64,000 nt of DNA from Allodiplogaster sudhausi (GCA_945643635.1 CALZFC010000004.1:2295001-2359000), one strand, 5' to 3'. Numbered from the stretch's first letter, positions 36,101-47,900 are shown. Numbers and translations: made by a program. The notes: generated from the sequence alone by a model not told the origin.

Positions 36101-36700
36101 CTCTCTCTTTCACTCACTATCTCTCTCTCACTCTCTCTTTCCTTTTCTGTCTCTCTGTTATGTCTCCCTCTATTTCTTTTTTTCTCTAATTCCGTCTCTT
36201 TTATGCTATAAATTTGAACATCCCTATTCACTCCACTAACGTTCTCGACGCATCTGCCATGCTTGCATTTCATTTTGTCGCAGAACTTTGGTGAGATGAA
36301 GCAGCTGCCGCCCTGGAGGCGCAGTTATAAACATTTATAAATAATAAAATATTAAACGATTCCACACACTCGAAAATTCCAACGATTTATTGTTTGCTGT
36401 AAACGGTAGTGAGCGATCTTATCTTGGTATACTAGTAATACATTTAATCAGTTAAAAAGAATATATAGTCGTGTATATATTTATTATATGTATGTATTTG
36501 GTGTAGTATCTTTCTGCGCTATCGTAAACCTCACCGTCCATCCTGGCTTGCAGACGCACGCCTTGTCGTCACAGTATTCCGTGCCGATCGGGTCGCAGTC
36601 GGCGCAAGATTTGAAGGGATCCGCAGAAAGAGCTTCTTCGAGGACGATTTCGTCTCCGCCTTGGGCTATAGGAGAGTTTGGACGAGGAGAATAAGCGATG

Positions 36701-36742
<42 letters not shown>

Positions 36743-37024
36743 AAGAAAGAGAGAGAGAGAGAAAAGAAGTAGGGAGGCCTAAAGATTGAAGACGAATAGA
36801 AAACTGTTCGTTGAGGGGCAGCTGAAGAGAGTCGGATGCGGTGTGAGTTGGCCAATCTCAGTGCAGGTCGATGTGAAGGTGACTTCGGGAACTTGAGCGC
36901 ATTCGAAGTCAACCGTTTCCTGCAGTTCTCGTCATCATCAGATACAGCGAGGTAGAGAGTGAATAGAGAGAGAGAAAGTGGAAGAGAGAGAGATGGAGAG
37001 AGACACAGTGGGTGAACGAGGGAT

Positions 37025-37061
<37 letters not shown>

Positions 37062-38641
37062 GAGAATGAGCCAGGCACCGTAATGTTGATTCTCGTAAAC
37101 TTGCTGTCATCTGTGATTGTGAGAAGGCTGGCTAGGCTGTATTCCTTGAGAGTCGCCTGCACTGCGCAGGTCGGCGGGAGGGAATACTCTGCAGCTTTGT
37201 TTTTGACAACCATGTCTTTTTTGATTTAACATAAAAGATATATTTCTAATTAATTATTTGTATGAATTGCTTTTGTAAATAGATTTGAATACAAATAATG
37301 GACGAACGACAGAAAAACTGACTGGGCACCATGCAGACAGCGACCGCTCTCGGATAAATGGAGTAGGCACTCAGATCACTCGTCAATGTGACGTCCTGCG
37401 GAACATTGTGGCTTGCGAAATGTATGTACTTTCTTTTCTGTCACAAAAACTTTTTTACGCAACTTTAATCTTTCACGATCGTAATACATTTTATCTTTTT
37501 ATTAAGTTCTTAACATACATATGTACATAAATAAAGATTTATGTACGTACATAGGTATGTAAAGAACCTTTTAAAAAGATTAATTGTACTACCATTGTGG
37601 TTATGAAATAATCTTTGAGAACAATACATTACTAATTGTAAGAAGAAATAACAATTTAGCATACCAATTCTGCGCTCAACTCGGACAGACTGATGACTCG
37701 AACAGTGCGAGTGGCGCGGAATTCTGCGGAGGCATGCGAGTTGACGTAGAGGGGAGGGAGGCCGCCGTTCGACTCGCGGCTGATGTTATAATAATATACA
37801 AACTATGTTAACGAGATATTCCACTTGGCTCCATTTGACCGTTATTGCCGGCATATCAATGAGGGGCACTGTATGTGCTTCTCTCTCTCTATCTCTCTCT
37901 TTCTTTCTCTCTCTTTATTTTTATTCCTTTTCTCCCTAGTTTCCCTGGCTTTCGCTTTCACATTCTTTCTCTCTTTGTCTAACAGCATCTCTCCAATAGC
38001 CTTTCGCTCAGCGTCCAACTCAAGAGCTCCCATCATGTCGCTGAATACGCGCTTCTGGCACGCAACCAAGCAGTCCATATACGATTTGCCTGAAACAGGG
38101 ACAGGTTCATTTATTGTACTCATAGATATGAAATTAATTCAAATCTCCCGCCATATCCCCTCGAAATACCGCCTGCGATCCATGTTGGATATATGCACAT
38201 CGTCGCGCCCTCCGTAAAACCGAGTGGACATGGGTGCGAGTTGTTGTCGTCTGCTGAAGGGAAATGTTTAAATAGAGCAGTCGTAGTCCTAATTCTTATT
38301 TCACAAAAAAAACATTTACAATTCACCCCTTTCTTTTCCTTTTAATTAAAATTGTTCATGATCTCTGCTTGGATCCAATGTCTGCTTCGTTCTAAAGCGT
38401 ACAGTCCTAAAGCTTACTGTCTGAAACAGTCGTTGACTCATCGCCATCATCTTCAATGACGCCGTGGTTCGTGTGGGGCGCGAGGGAGAGTGAAGGAGTC
38501 GGCGAGTCGGAGAGGGAGGACGATGTCAGCGGACTATATAAACAATGTTCTTTAATATTCTCTGAAAAGCTTTAAAAAGAAACAATCCTTGACAATCTCA
38601 AACATAATTGGGACTGTGGATATATGATTGTGTTTAAGGTG

Positions 38642-38681
<40 letters not shown>

Positions 38682-40404
38682 ACGTAGACTCTTCTATGCT
38701 CGAGAATTTTGACAGTAGTGGACAGGTTGATTAGGAGGATATGAACCTTGTTGAAGACCGTGTTCCTTTGTCAGAGCGAGATATGGTGGTACTCGTTGAG
38801 AACGCACTGGAAATCACAAAAAAGTTGCTTAGTCTATCTTCAATTGCTTTCTTTTTAAAATAATTAATCCTTATATTTAATGAAGTACCACTGATTTACG
38901 TATAGTCAATAACCTTTGTGTCGCGTCCTTTGTTGTTGGGCTCGATATCGCGACGTTTGCTGCAGGTTCCAATGTAGCGTCTGCAGTCGGGATTGATGTC
39001 GCAACCTTTGATGTTGTATGCGATGTCGCGTCTGTGGTCGAGTTCAATGTCGCGACCTTTAGTGTTGGATCGGTTGTCGCGTCTGTGGTCGCGATTGCAC
39101 TCACGATGTTTGATGTTTGTTCGGATGTGGCATCTGTGGTCGGGATTGATGTCACGATCTTTGATGTTTGTTCGGATGTCTCATCTGTGGTCGGGATTGA
39201 TGTCACGATCTTATATGTTTGTTCGGATATCGCGTTTGTGGTCGGGATTGATGTCAGTATCTTTGATGTTTGTTCGGATGTCGCGTCTGTGGTCGCGATT
39301 GCACTCACGATGTTTGATGTTTGTTCGGATGTGGCATCTGTGGTCGGGATTGATGTCACGATCTTTGATGTTTGTTCGAATGTCTCATCTGTGGTCGGGA
39401 TTGATGTCACGATCTTTGATGTTTGTTGGGATGTCGCGTCTGTGGTCGGGATTGATGCCACGATCTTCGATGTTTGTTCGGATGTCGCGTCTGCGGTCGG
39501 GATTGATGTCACGATCTTTGATGTTTGTTGGGATGTCGCGTCTGTGGTCGGGATTGATGTCACGATCTTTGATGTTTGTTCGGATGTCGCGTCTGTGGTC
39601 GGGATTGATGTCACGATCTTTGATGTTTGTTGGGATGTCGCGTCTGTGGTCGGGATTGAGGCCACGATCTTCGATATTTGTTCGGATGTCGCGTCTGCGG
39701 TCGGGATTGATGTCACGATCTTTGATGTTTGTTCGGATGTCGCGTCTGTGGTCGGGATTGATGTCACGATCTTCGATGTTTGTTCGGATGTCGCGTCTGC
39801 GGTCGGGATTGATGTCACGATCTTTGATGTTTGTTGGGATGTCGCGTCTGTGGTCGGGATTGATGTCACGATCTTTGATGTTTGTTGGGATGTCGCGTCT
39901 GCGGTCGGGATTGATGTCGCGATGTTTGATGTTTGTTCGGATGTCGCATCTGTGGTCGGGATTGATGTCAGTATCTTTGATGTTTGTTCGGATGTCGCAT
40001 CTGTATTCTGGGTTGATGTCATGATCTTTGATGTTTGTTGGGATGTCGCGTCTGTGGTCGGGATTGATGTCACGATCTTTGATGTTTGTTCGGATGTCGC
40101 GTCTGTGGTCGGGATTGATGTCACGATCTTTGATGTTTGTTCGGATATCGCGTTTGTGGTCGGGAGTGATGTCGCGATGTTTGATGTTTGTTCGGATGTC
40201 GCGTCTGTTATCGGGAATGATGTCGCTACCTTTGAAATCGCTGCTGTACTGCTTTCCGCTGACAAAGTAGCGATTGGGGCTGTCTGGGTGCTTTTGGACG
40301 TATCTGATAGTGAGGTAACCACTTGCGTAAATCCATACTCAGATGATGCCCCTTCTGTCGATCCGCGCGATGTCGATCCAAGTCTCAAGGTCCGGGGTTC
40401 GATG
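33189..40404 (-). CDS. Mucin-like, EGF-bearing adhesion-GPCR-like multipass receptor (5' end not resolved)
   Basis: Twenty-four phase-consistent exons: 40404-38914 (mucin-like), 38806-38747, 38533-38418, 38253-38170, 38089-37984, 37779-37665, 37395-37323, 37188-37079, 36919-36805, 36665-36535, 36312-36241, 36072-35989, 35862-35761, 35451-35350, 35148-35100, 35032-34932, 34787-34694, 34487-34381, 34260-34155, 34105-33988, 33865-33799, 33681-33596, 33496-33364, 33293-33189 (TGA). In order: a Ser/Thr repeat of about 500 residues, Cys-containing modules (HPCPLGFTEGATMC, DCLVACQ), EGF-like units (CADCDPIG.., CDKMKCKHGRC, YCECEAG), then at least seven hydrophobic segments. The TM2-TM3 region (QLHRSALLTIVAG; AFIIFCY then VLWLNEASHVYD) follows the family B2 pattern (H..L; W.L.E..HLY). 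A charged cytosolic tail ends it. An adhesion or chemical-sensing role is inference; no GPS motif was found. Confidence 0.78.
35099..35100 (-). other. GC-AG intron (non-canonical donor)
   Basis: The intron 35,099-35,033 must start at TTTCAG|GCAATT on the minus strand for the TM3 reading frame to stay open; the only GT nearby gives the wrong phase. AG|GC is the usual context of the minor GC-AG class. Confidence 0.6.
35215..36240. repeat. CT/GA microsatellites filling consecutive receptor introns
   Basis: Low-complexity runs lie at 35,215-35,345 (ct), 35,665-35,745 (ga), 35,920-35,975 (ct) and 36,075-36,190 (ct). They sit inside the introns between the exons ending at 35,148, 35,451, 35,862 and 36,072, and often reach within a few bases of a splice site. 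Confidence 0.85.
36703..37065. repeat. (GA)n microsatellites in two more introns of the same gene
   Basis: Runs at 36,703-36,765 and 36,960-37,068 flank exon 36,805-36,919 on both sides. On the transcript they are CU-rich. Confidence 0.9.
38645..38681. repeat. (CT)n microsatellite in receptor intron
   Basis: Perfect ct run of about 36 bp between exons 38,533 and 38,747. Confidence 0.95.
39060..40230 (-). repeat. 51 bp coding minisatellite (17-residue mucin-like unit, about 22 copies)
   Basis: The unit on the minus strand encodes TSEQTSKIVTSIPTTDA with variants (SQQ, NIA, PTA, FP, LP). It is head-to-tail with no indel that breaks phase. Because 51 is a multiple of three and the unit lacks stops, two long antisense frames also stay open. 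The Thr/Ser content predicts dense O-glycosylation. Higher-order blocks are visible: a longer block, with tgcactcacgatgt in place of the usual match, occurs twice near 39,092 and 39,299. Confidence 0.95.
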
Positions 40405-40639
40405 CTTTGAAAGAGCAATTTTTTTGCTCGCAACAGAAAATCTTATTTTCCATTTTTCTTATCATTTATACCCAAATATGATAAGAAACTCAAGCAAAAC
40501 AAAGGAGGAAACTCAAACAAAATAAGAAGTGCTTATGTTAGAAAATTTCACTCTAATTTGTTTTTGTAGTTTGGCTGCTGGATTCAGCCAGCTCGTTTCT
40601 CAGCCAAACACCCTCTCTATTCCTTCTCTTCTACCTCCT

Positions 40640-41040
40640 TTTCCTAGTCGTGGACCTTATGCATCGTGACCTCTGCTTGCACTGATAAACCTGATCCTTC
40701 TTTAACCGGTAAGCACCACCATTTTCTTACATATATTGGATCTCTAGAAGCTACGACCACTCCAAGAGGCACTCTTGTAAGACCCTGGACTTGGCGTAAA
40801 TAAACGTAATACGAGATTGTTAACATTAGAGGAGTCTGTGTCTCCCAGGGATCTGACAGACACAATCGCTAGGTCATTAATCTCATCTCGACATTAGAGC
40901 TATAGAACGCATCATAATACATAGGAACGACAGGACAAAAAGGTTCGGCACCCAGGCAAAAATACCGTCAGTTGCTCGCCCCATGGCATGCCGTCGGACT
41001 CTGGGCAGGCAGCTTATTTGTGTGGAGAATCTCTGCAGTA
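40640..41040 (-). other. Possible upstream exons of the adhesion-type receptor
   Basis: On the minus strand, 41,036-40,975 (ILHTNKLPAQSPTAWGEQ) and 40,874-40,730 (CLSDPWETQTP then VPLGVVVASRDPIY) are open, bounded by ctgcag or cctag and GT, and agree in phase with each other. I could not connect them to the mucin exon, which needs phase 2 entry. Confidence 0.3.
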
Positions 41041-41510
41041 TTTCTATGTAATATTCTTTAGTTTTGAACATTTTCATGATACTTTACTTTGTGCTTTCGG
41101 TGAGACTAAAATACAAAAATTGTAAATACAAATTTATTTCAGTAGAATCCGCTGTTCACAACAAATATAGTTTATTTTCAATCTTCTTTATTTGTCAGAG
41201 AGGCGTGAACGGGTTGGGTTGATTGATTGGGCAGTTGAGCAGGCAGTCAGCAGGCGAGGAGCACTAAAATGAATCACTATTTAAATTTTCGACTTGCAAT
41301 ATATTCACTGTCTACCTACTGCTTTTTCAATACTTCTTGACGATTTGCAAACGAGGCGTGCGATTTTAAAACCACACCTATCCATTCGGCCTCTTCTACA
41401 CGAGATTTGTCACCCTTTTTTTAAATCGTAAAAGCGTCTACGAGGGGTTATATTAGTTTTTTTTCTGAATATAATCAAATTTTCAAATATATGTTAGCAT
41501 ATCTATTTTT

Positions 41511-41847
41511 GGTACTAATAAACTATTCCCACCCCAGAGGTCGAATTTTTTTTTTGCAGAAATTCACTCTAAGGAGGTTTTTAGCTGCGGGAACACGAAT
41601 ATCATATTCATTTGTTATCGCGACGTCATTTTCCCGAGAAGTATATCTCGGCCTTTTTGCTCCAAACTGCGTGTAAACCAACCATGTCATTTGTGTTATT
41701 TTAGATGGAGAATGACTTCGTAATAAGAAATCAATACGATATTCGTGTTCCCCGTACCGGAAAACCCCCTTGGGGTGAACTTTAGCGAAAAAAATTTGTT
41801 TCAAAATAAAAGTTCGACCTCTGGGGTGGGAATAGTTTAATAGTACC
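41511..41847. mobile_element. MITE with about 33 bp terminal inverted repeats
   Basis: ggtactaataaactattcc (+caccccagaggtcgaa) at 41,511-41,546 is matched by its near-exact inverse at 41,813-41,847. The inner sequences are also partly palindromic (ggaacacgaatatc against gatattcgtgttcc), so most of the 337 bp can fold back. Confidence 0.85.
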
Positions 41848-42808
41848 GGATTTTTTTATACCAATTCTATTACCAAAACTACCAATATTATTGAAGTAAT
41901 TTCAATTAAGTTGGAAATATTATCACGACCGAACATGACTATCACAACTGTGACAGAGAAGTCGGGAAGCATTGCGAGGACGCCACTCTGCGCGGATGTC
42001 GTTATCTAGTAGAAATAACAATTTAATCAAATAATTAAATACTGGAAATATGGATTTGAAAATAGCATAATTTCCCACCAAATACCCAGTTTAACTTCCG
42101 CAACCGATGTACTCGGGATGGAAGTGGAGGGAGAAGGAGAAGGAGTGGTAGTTTCAGTCGTAGTCGTGGGAGCCGCGGTTGTAGTCAGCTCTTTCTGGTA
42201 GATGGCTTCGACCGTTGCCGTTAGATTCGAAGCGAATTCCTTCGTGTTGCATGTCGCGTTGAAACAAAAGCAGTGGAATACAGCGCGTCCTTAAGTTCAA
42301 TTTCGCTTCCTCACAATCATCATAAGGCAAAGATAAATGAAAAATTAACCTGCTTTATAGGCGATAAAGCCGGGTTTTTCTCGCATGTTTGGTTGGGCAT
42401 TTTCCGTATTGGAAAACAATCAGGCATCACTTTGGAAATGTTCCTCCCCTCGGGGTTCATATGGAACACAGCTCCACAATATTCGCAGGGAAGAGTCTTT
42501 GTAGCACTCGAATTCAGGCGAAGATCGTCTGCAATGGGGAAGTAGTTACGGAAATAAATAAAAAAACATCGCGATTAAAGGAGGCAAAAACTCAATTTTT
42601 TTGCTATAAGGATGATTCTGTGAATATGTCCGGATTGAGCTTGCGAAAGCATCAGCAAAAAATAAATTTACTAAACTAAAAGTTAGAGGAGTAATTTGCA
42701 TCTGAAAAGAGTCGCCTGATCATGAGGGAAATATTAGTAATTTATACAGAACTTTAGATTTAACATTAGTCCGCTGACCAAATTACGGCCAAATAGGATT
42801 GACGAGCA

Positions 42809-42892
42809 TATCATGACCGAAAAGCGTGAAATTTCGTCATTCGGCCGTAAAAAAGACCGAAAAGCGTGAAATTTCGTCGTTCGGCCGTAAAA
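42809..42892 (+). repeat. Tandem duplication of about 39-bp unit
   Basis: gaccgaaaagcgtgaaattt (+cgtcattcggccgtaaaa) occurs twice in a row, differing at two or three positions. Confidence 0.85.
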
Positions 42893-44927
42893 TATATGCC
42901 GGCATATTCATGATTCACCAAACGGACGCAAACCGCCAATTTGAAATCGCCCAATCAAACGCATGTTTTAATAAAAAAAGTTTCGAACAAGGATCTTGGC
43001 TAATTGCCAAGAACGCGCGGCTCACGACTACGGTACTTGAATGAGTCGGCATTTCGTGCTAAGAGTTAACGACTTTCAAGCTCATTTAAACTCACCTTTC
43101 TATCTTATGCTGCATGAGGGATATGTCCACGCTGGAAGAAGCGGCTTTCTAAAACAAAATTCAATAGTGAAAATATTCATTCATAATCAAAGTATTGCAT
43201 AATTATAGAAGTTATATTCATTATTAGAATTCCTAAATAATATTCGACCTACATTGTTATCCTGTAAATCACGCTTGATCCGGTAAATTGGAAAGTCGGA
43301 GGCAGAGATTGGCTGGAGGAAGAGGGTGAGCGACAGCTGAAGGAGAGTGAAGGAGCGGAGAGAGGGGAGAGCAGACAGCGGACGGAACTGAAAGTGGAAG
43401 AGAGAGAGAGAGAAAGGAGGAGAAGGAGACCAGTTTGCAGATGGATCTGCAAGACGGAAAGGGAACCAGAAGAAGGAGAAAGAGAGAAATAAAAAGAACA
43501 GCGAAAACTGAAGAGAGTAGGGTATAACGAAAAGAGGGAGAAATGAGAAAGAATGGATGGTGAGAGAAAGGGGGGCAGGAGACTGAGCTGATGGTGAAGA
43601 TAGTAAGGAGAAAGAGAGAAGAGGAGAGATTCCGAGGGACCACAAAAAAGGGGAGGGTTGAGCCAGATGAGGCGGAGAGGTCGAATGAGGTGGAGTGTGG
43701 ATCATTAAAAACCTGGCCATTGTGACTGGCCAGAAGGCGAGTGCGAACTGCCTTTGCAGAACGCGAAGCTCGTTCCTTCTGCATTGCCTGAAGAGGTTTA
43801 CGCGGATTTACTGAGGTTTATTATAGGAACAAGGATGAATAAATTTCACTAATTCTTCCCTCAGCTTTTATTTGGGAAGAAATATTATATTCTTAAGAAA
43901 CATTTGATGGATAAAAGGGTGTATTAATTGATGTTATGAGAGGAAACGAATGGGAGGAAGCGAACCAACCCGAGAAAAGCGTGCCTGAAAAGAGAGCTGC
44001 CGGAGACCCGAACAGTTGAGAGTCGGTAAAGTAGGGGAAATGATGAGGAAAATTGCCGGGAGAGATTTCGCGATGATGATTTCGCATTAAACCTCATTTG
44101 AATATGTAAAAAATCAAGTGCAATAGTAAGTTGTAAACTTCCTAGATGTTTTGAACATAAGTCCGAAAAGTTCAATCAGTTTAATACAGTACGGAAATTA
44201 ATTTTTTGAAAGAAATTGAATGTTTCTATACCTAGCCAAACAGCTAGTAGATGGTGAAATAAAGAATAATATGATATTCCTGGGCACGCAACGAAAACCA
44301 CCAGTGCGTTCGAAAGAGTCTTAATGTTCTTCTAACCAAAAAGATAAAACTTATGGATTGATTTGTATTTTCTTCCTGGACAGAAACTGGTAGTTGTAGA
44401 AAAATTGCGACGAAATTAATGACAACGAACAAGGGGGGGAGTTCATCGGTAGTCCAGTGTGTTTAAAAAAATACATTACTTTAAATAACAAAAAATAATT
44501 TCAGTCCTTAAAAATGGTTTTCTATATCAATGCTTTTTAAAATACTACTACATCGTTTAACATCGATAAAATAAGTTTAATTACACATACACTTTATTGG
44601 TTAAAAAAAGAAAATTAAAAAAATAACATGTTTTTTTTATTTACCCGAGGCTAACACAAGGACGAGCGAGCTTGTAAAGTTTCGGGATTCATGAATTCAG
44701 CTTGTAAATGTATCCCTGCGATTAAAATGAGCTTGCAAATTGTGATCATGACTTTCACGATTGATTTTCCAATGCTCAAATCTCCCTTCCAAATCCTATC
44801 ATGATAAATATACTCCTTTATCAAGGCGGATTAACGAGACTGAGTTCGAATCGATACACTGCATCTCACGAAAAATTGGACCCGTGCGACAGAGGAGATC
44901 TCGAGGAAAGTCAATCAATCAACACAG

Positions 44928-47900
44928 TTAATTAATCGCGAGATCATTGAAGAAAGCCCGCTGAAGTTTTCTTTTTGGCTTGAATACAACAAAAAGGACG
45001 ACTTCGACAATGAAATGAGTAGCGATGATGACAGTGTGTGATATGCTTAGAATGGATGCTCCGAAAAAGAATAAATGGCCGGATTTTCTTGTGCAACTAA
45101 AATGGTGGGTGAACAAACAACAAAAATCAGACAAATTGATTCGGTGATTTCCTTTGCTATAATGCAAGCAAAAAATGGAAATGACTTTTTATTTCTTAAA
45201 AAGTGGTTTGAATTTTCCGTCTACAGAAAATTATTATGTACATAAACATTTTTGGTTCCCTCGACCATCGCAAAGTGCAATTAATCTTCTTTTGATGTAC
45301 GTAGTTAGCTGCGCCCACTTTTGAGAAGCCCCTTTGAGAGACCGCGAAGATGCTCGGCCCTGGCAGACGAGAATGACGTCATAGCCGCTGGGGATGCGGC
45401 TGGCCGTTTCGTACGCTCGTGTAGCCATTGCTACGTTGCTTCCCAGCCGCCGGAAGCGAACCTGAGAATATTAGAAGTATTTATTTATTTGGTAATTATC
45501 TCATTTTTCACAAGTCAATCTTTCAATAGTTTTAAACCATATTCGCGAGACTAGGTATATAAACTATTTAATTAGAGAAAGTCACTGTCTTTAGCTTTGC
45601 TTGTAAGTGCATCAATACCATTGTAATGTTGTCGCAATAATCGTAAGTAACATCATATCTATATGCGAATAAAGATATGGAGCAAGCAGACTATTGCTAT
45701 TTTGTCGTCAGGGCTTAATTCGAACGGCTACTGTGAAAAGCGACGACAATATTAACGGGAAAAAGTGAGTTAAAAATATTTGCCCTTTAACTACATGGCA
45801 ACACCAGTAAAACCACATGGACTAGTAAACAAAAACGCCATCATTAAGGAATGTAAACAAAAAGTATTGCCTGCGTCGGTTACGGAAAGACTTCGCGAGC
45901 CTCTGCCAGCGGAGGAGGAGCGAAGGGATTCGCGGGCTTCTCTTTCGTATTCGGAGGGAGGGCCACCGCCTCCGCCACTCCGCGCAGAGCGACACTTGTC
46001 AAAGTGACGAGAGTGGACACCTTAGAGAGGAGAGAGAGAGAGAGGGAGAGAGAAAGAGAATGAGACGCAGCGCGAAAGAGAGCGACAGAAAGATCGGAAA
46101 ACTGAAACAGAAATAAAGAGAGAGAGAAAGAGAGGAAAACAAAAATAGGAATAAAGAGATAGAGAGAGGAAAACAGAAGAGAGAGAGAGAGAGAGAGAGA
46201 TAAAAAAGAAAAAGAGGGAGAGAAAGAAAAAGTAGGAGTATTTCTTAACTCATTAAGAGAGACTTTCTCTATGGGTGGAGGAGCGCCTGCCCCAGGGGAA
46301 AGTATCGGATTTTGGTAACCAAAATTTTACGAGGAGTTCTGTACCACATATTCCCTTTTAGTGGAATTTGAAGGATACGCATTTCCTTTTTTCTCTCAAT
46401 AGAGAGAAATTTCTTGGATCATGATATGGAAAATTGCTCCAGCTGGTGACCTCTATGGACTATAAATCAGGGTTTCATTAGTTATCATTGAATTAATTTT
46501 CATAGAAAAATATAAAATTGCAGTTTTGAGTTCCAAGATAATACATATATCGGTGATAGATAGCTTATTTTGTAGAGAATTGAATGGCGAATATAACGAC
46601 ATCGACATTGTCCGAAAAATAAAACATTGAAAATAATTATACTGTTTCATCCCTCCGAGCAAAAACGTGAGTGCACGAGGTTCAAGTCAAAATTACATAA
46701 AATAGGTATCCTTCGATTCCCTTTATAAAAACATATCCTGTGTAGTTTTTTCTCCTCTTTCTTGCCATTTATTCGCTTGCCCTAGCGCTGTCCGTAAAAT
46801 GGGTTAAATATCCAGAAAACCAATTTCTGAAACAGAAAAATGCCGAAAAAGGGTCAAAAATTAAATTTTCAGAAAACACGTCATAGACCTTTTTTGTGTG
46901 CCTTCCAATGACAAATAAACTGAAATAAAGAAAACTGAAAAATATTAACTTTTAAGGAAGTTATGGACACTCAAACTTTTGACTTACTTTTGCATGCACT
47001 GGCAAGAAAAAATTTTTTATAACAAATTTGACCATATTATTTCTTTTACAATGCAAGTGGTTACTCCTCGTAAAATTTTGGTTCCCCCGGGGCAGGCGCC
47101 CATGGAGTGCTGCTTGAACCTTACAGAGAGGCTCTCTTAAAGGACTAACCGAGTTGCCGATGAACTTTGAGCTGCGCCATTTTGATGAGCCTCAAACGGA
47201 AGTGACGCGAGCCGAGGCAGAAGAGAATGAAGTTCGAAGCCTTTCCGCAGATCACCAGCGTGCTGTGGAAGAGAAATATTGAGGTGAGTGAAAAGATATT
47301 ATTTTAAGAAAAAATATATTGATTGAAGAAGGTATTGAACGGAAAAGAAATTGAGTGAAAAAGAAATTACTTGAATTTAAAGCTATTTTACTGTGCGAAT
47401 GGTATTATTTCATTTAGAAAATTAGCCTTTATTTTATACCCTTAATATCCTTGAAGAAACCAAGATGCAAATGTGCCCGATAAAAAAAAGAGAAATAAAA
47501 TATTTTGTATTAAACAGATAGGCAACGACAAATCACCTGCATATCATGGTGACGTTGTAGAGTCGTGCGGCATTCAACTGATATGCCGTCCGCAGGAAAT
47601 AGAGCAATGCCGACGGCACATTTGTCACCGTGAACATTGTTACGATGCCTATAACTATTGATGTCCTATTTTTTCTTTTCATGGTCACGAGAGTAAACAT
47701 CAAAGAAAAAAACCAGGATGAATGAGAGTAGTCATGGGGAAAATCACTATTACTGTATTAGCAAAACATTAACACAAACGTAACATTCTTCATTGTTATA
47801 AAGATTAAAAAAGGCAAAAAAAAGTGTTGAAATGATATGAAAATCTGACAAGTAACAGTGAGCGTGACTCGATGCTCCGTTTTCTGGAAGGCGGTCGGCT

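Larger units (their letters stand above)
41140..44200 (-). pseudogene. Paralogue E: ectodomain copy, sister of D
   Basis: Same order as D. A 3' block at 41,140-41,395 matches 19,690-19,930. A hydrophobic last exon (41,935-42,005) begins ITTSAQSG as in D. The Thr-rich exon is at 42,092-42,290, the Cys-rich exon at 42,348-42,530, KAASSSVD at 43,097-43,146, a PITASDF-like exon at 43,255-43,316, an AM exon at 43,711-43,785 and a 5' block at 43,915-44,180. The Cys-rich exon has lost 17 bp after the CY codons and one more base further on, so the frame is broken. The Thr-rich exon and the 5' exons remain open. It is interrupted by a MITE (41,511-41,847). Confidence 0.68.

Noticed and set aside
37813..37868. 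Possible exon PLIDMPAITVKW in the adhesion-type receptor
   Set aside because: Its entry and exit phases fit neither neighbour, while skipping it joins 37,984 to 37,779 in phase.
39034..40410. Long plus-strand frames of 343 and 458 codons over the 51 bp minisatellite
   Set aside because: They are antisense shadows of the repeat. The minus frame has matching splice phases to downstream exons and a mucin-like composition, and nothing flanking supports a plus-strand gene.
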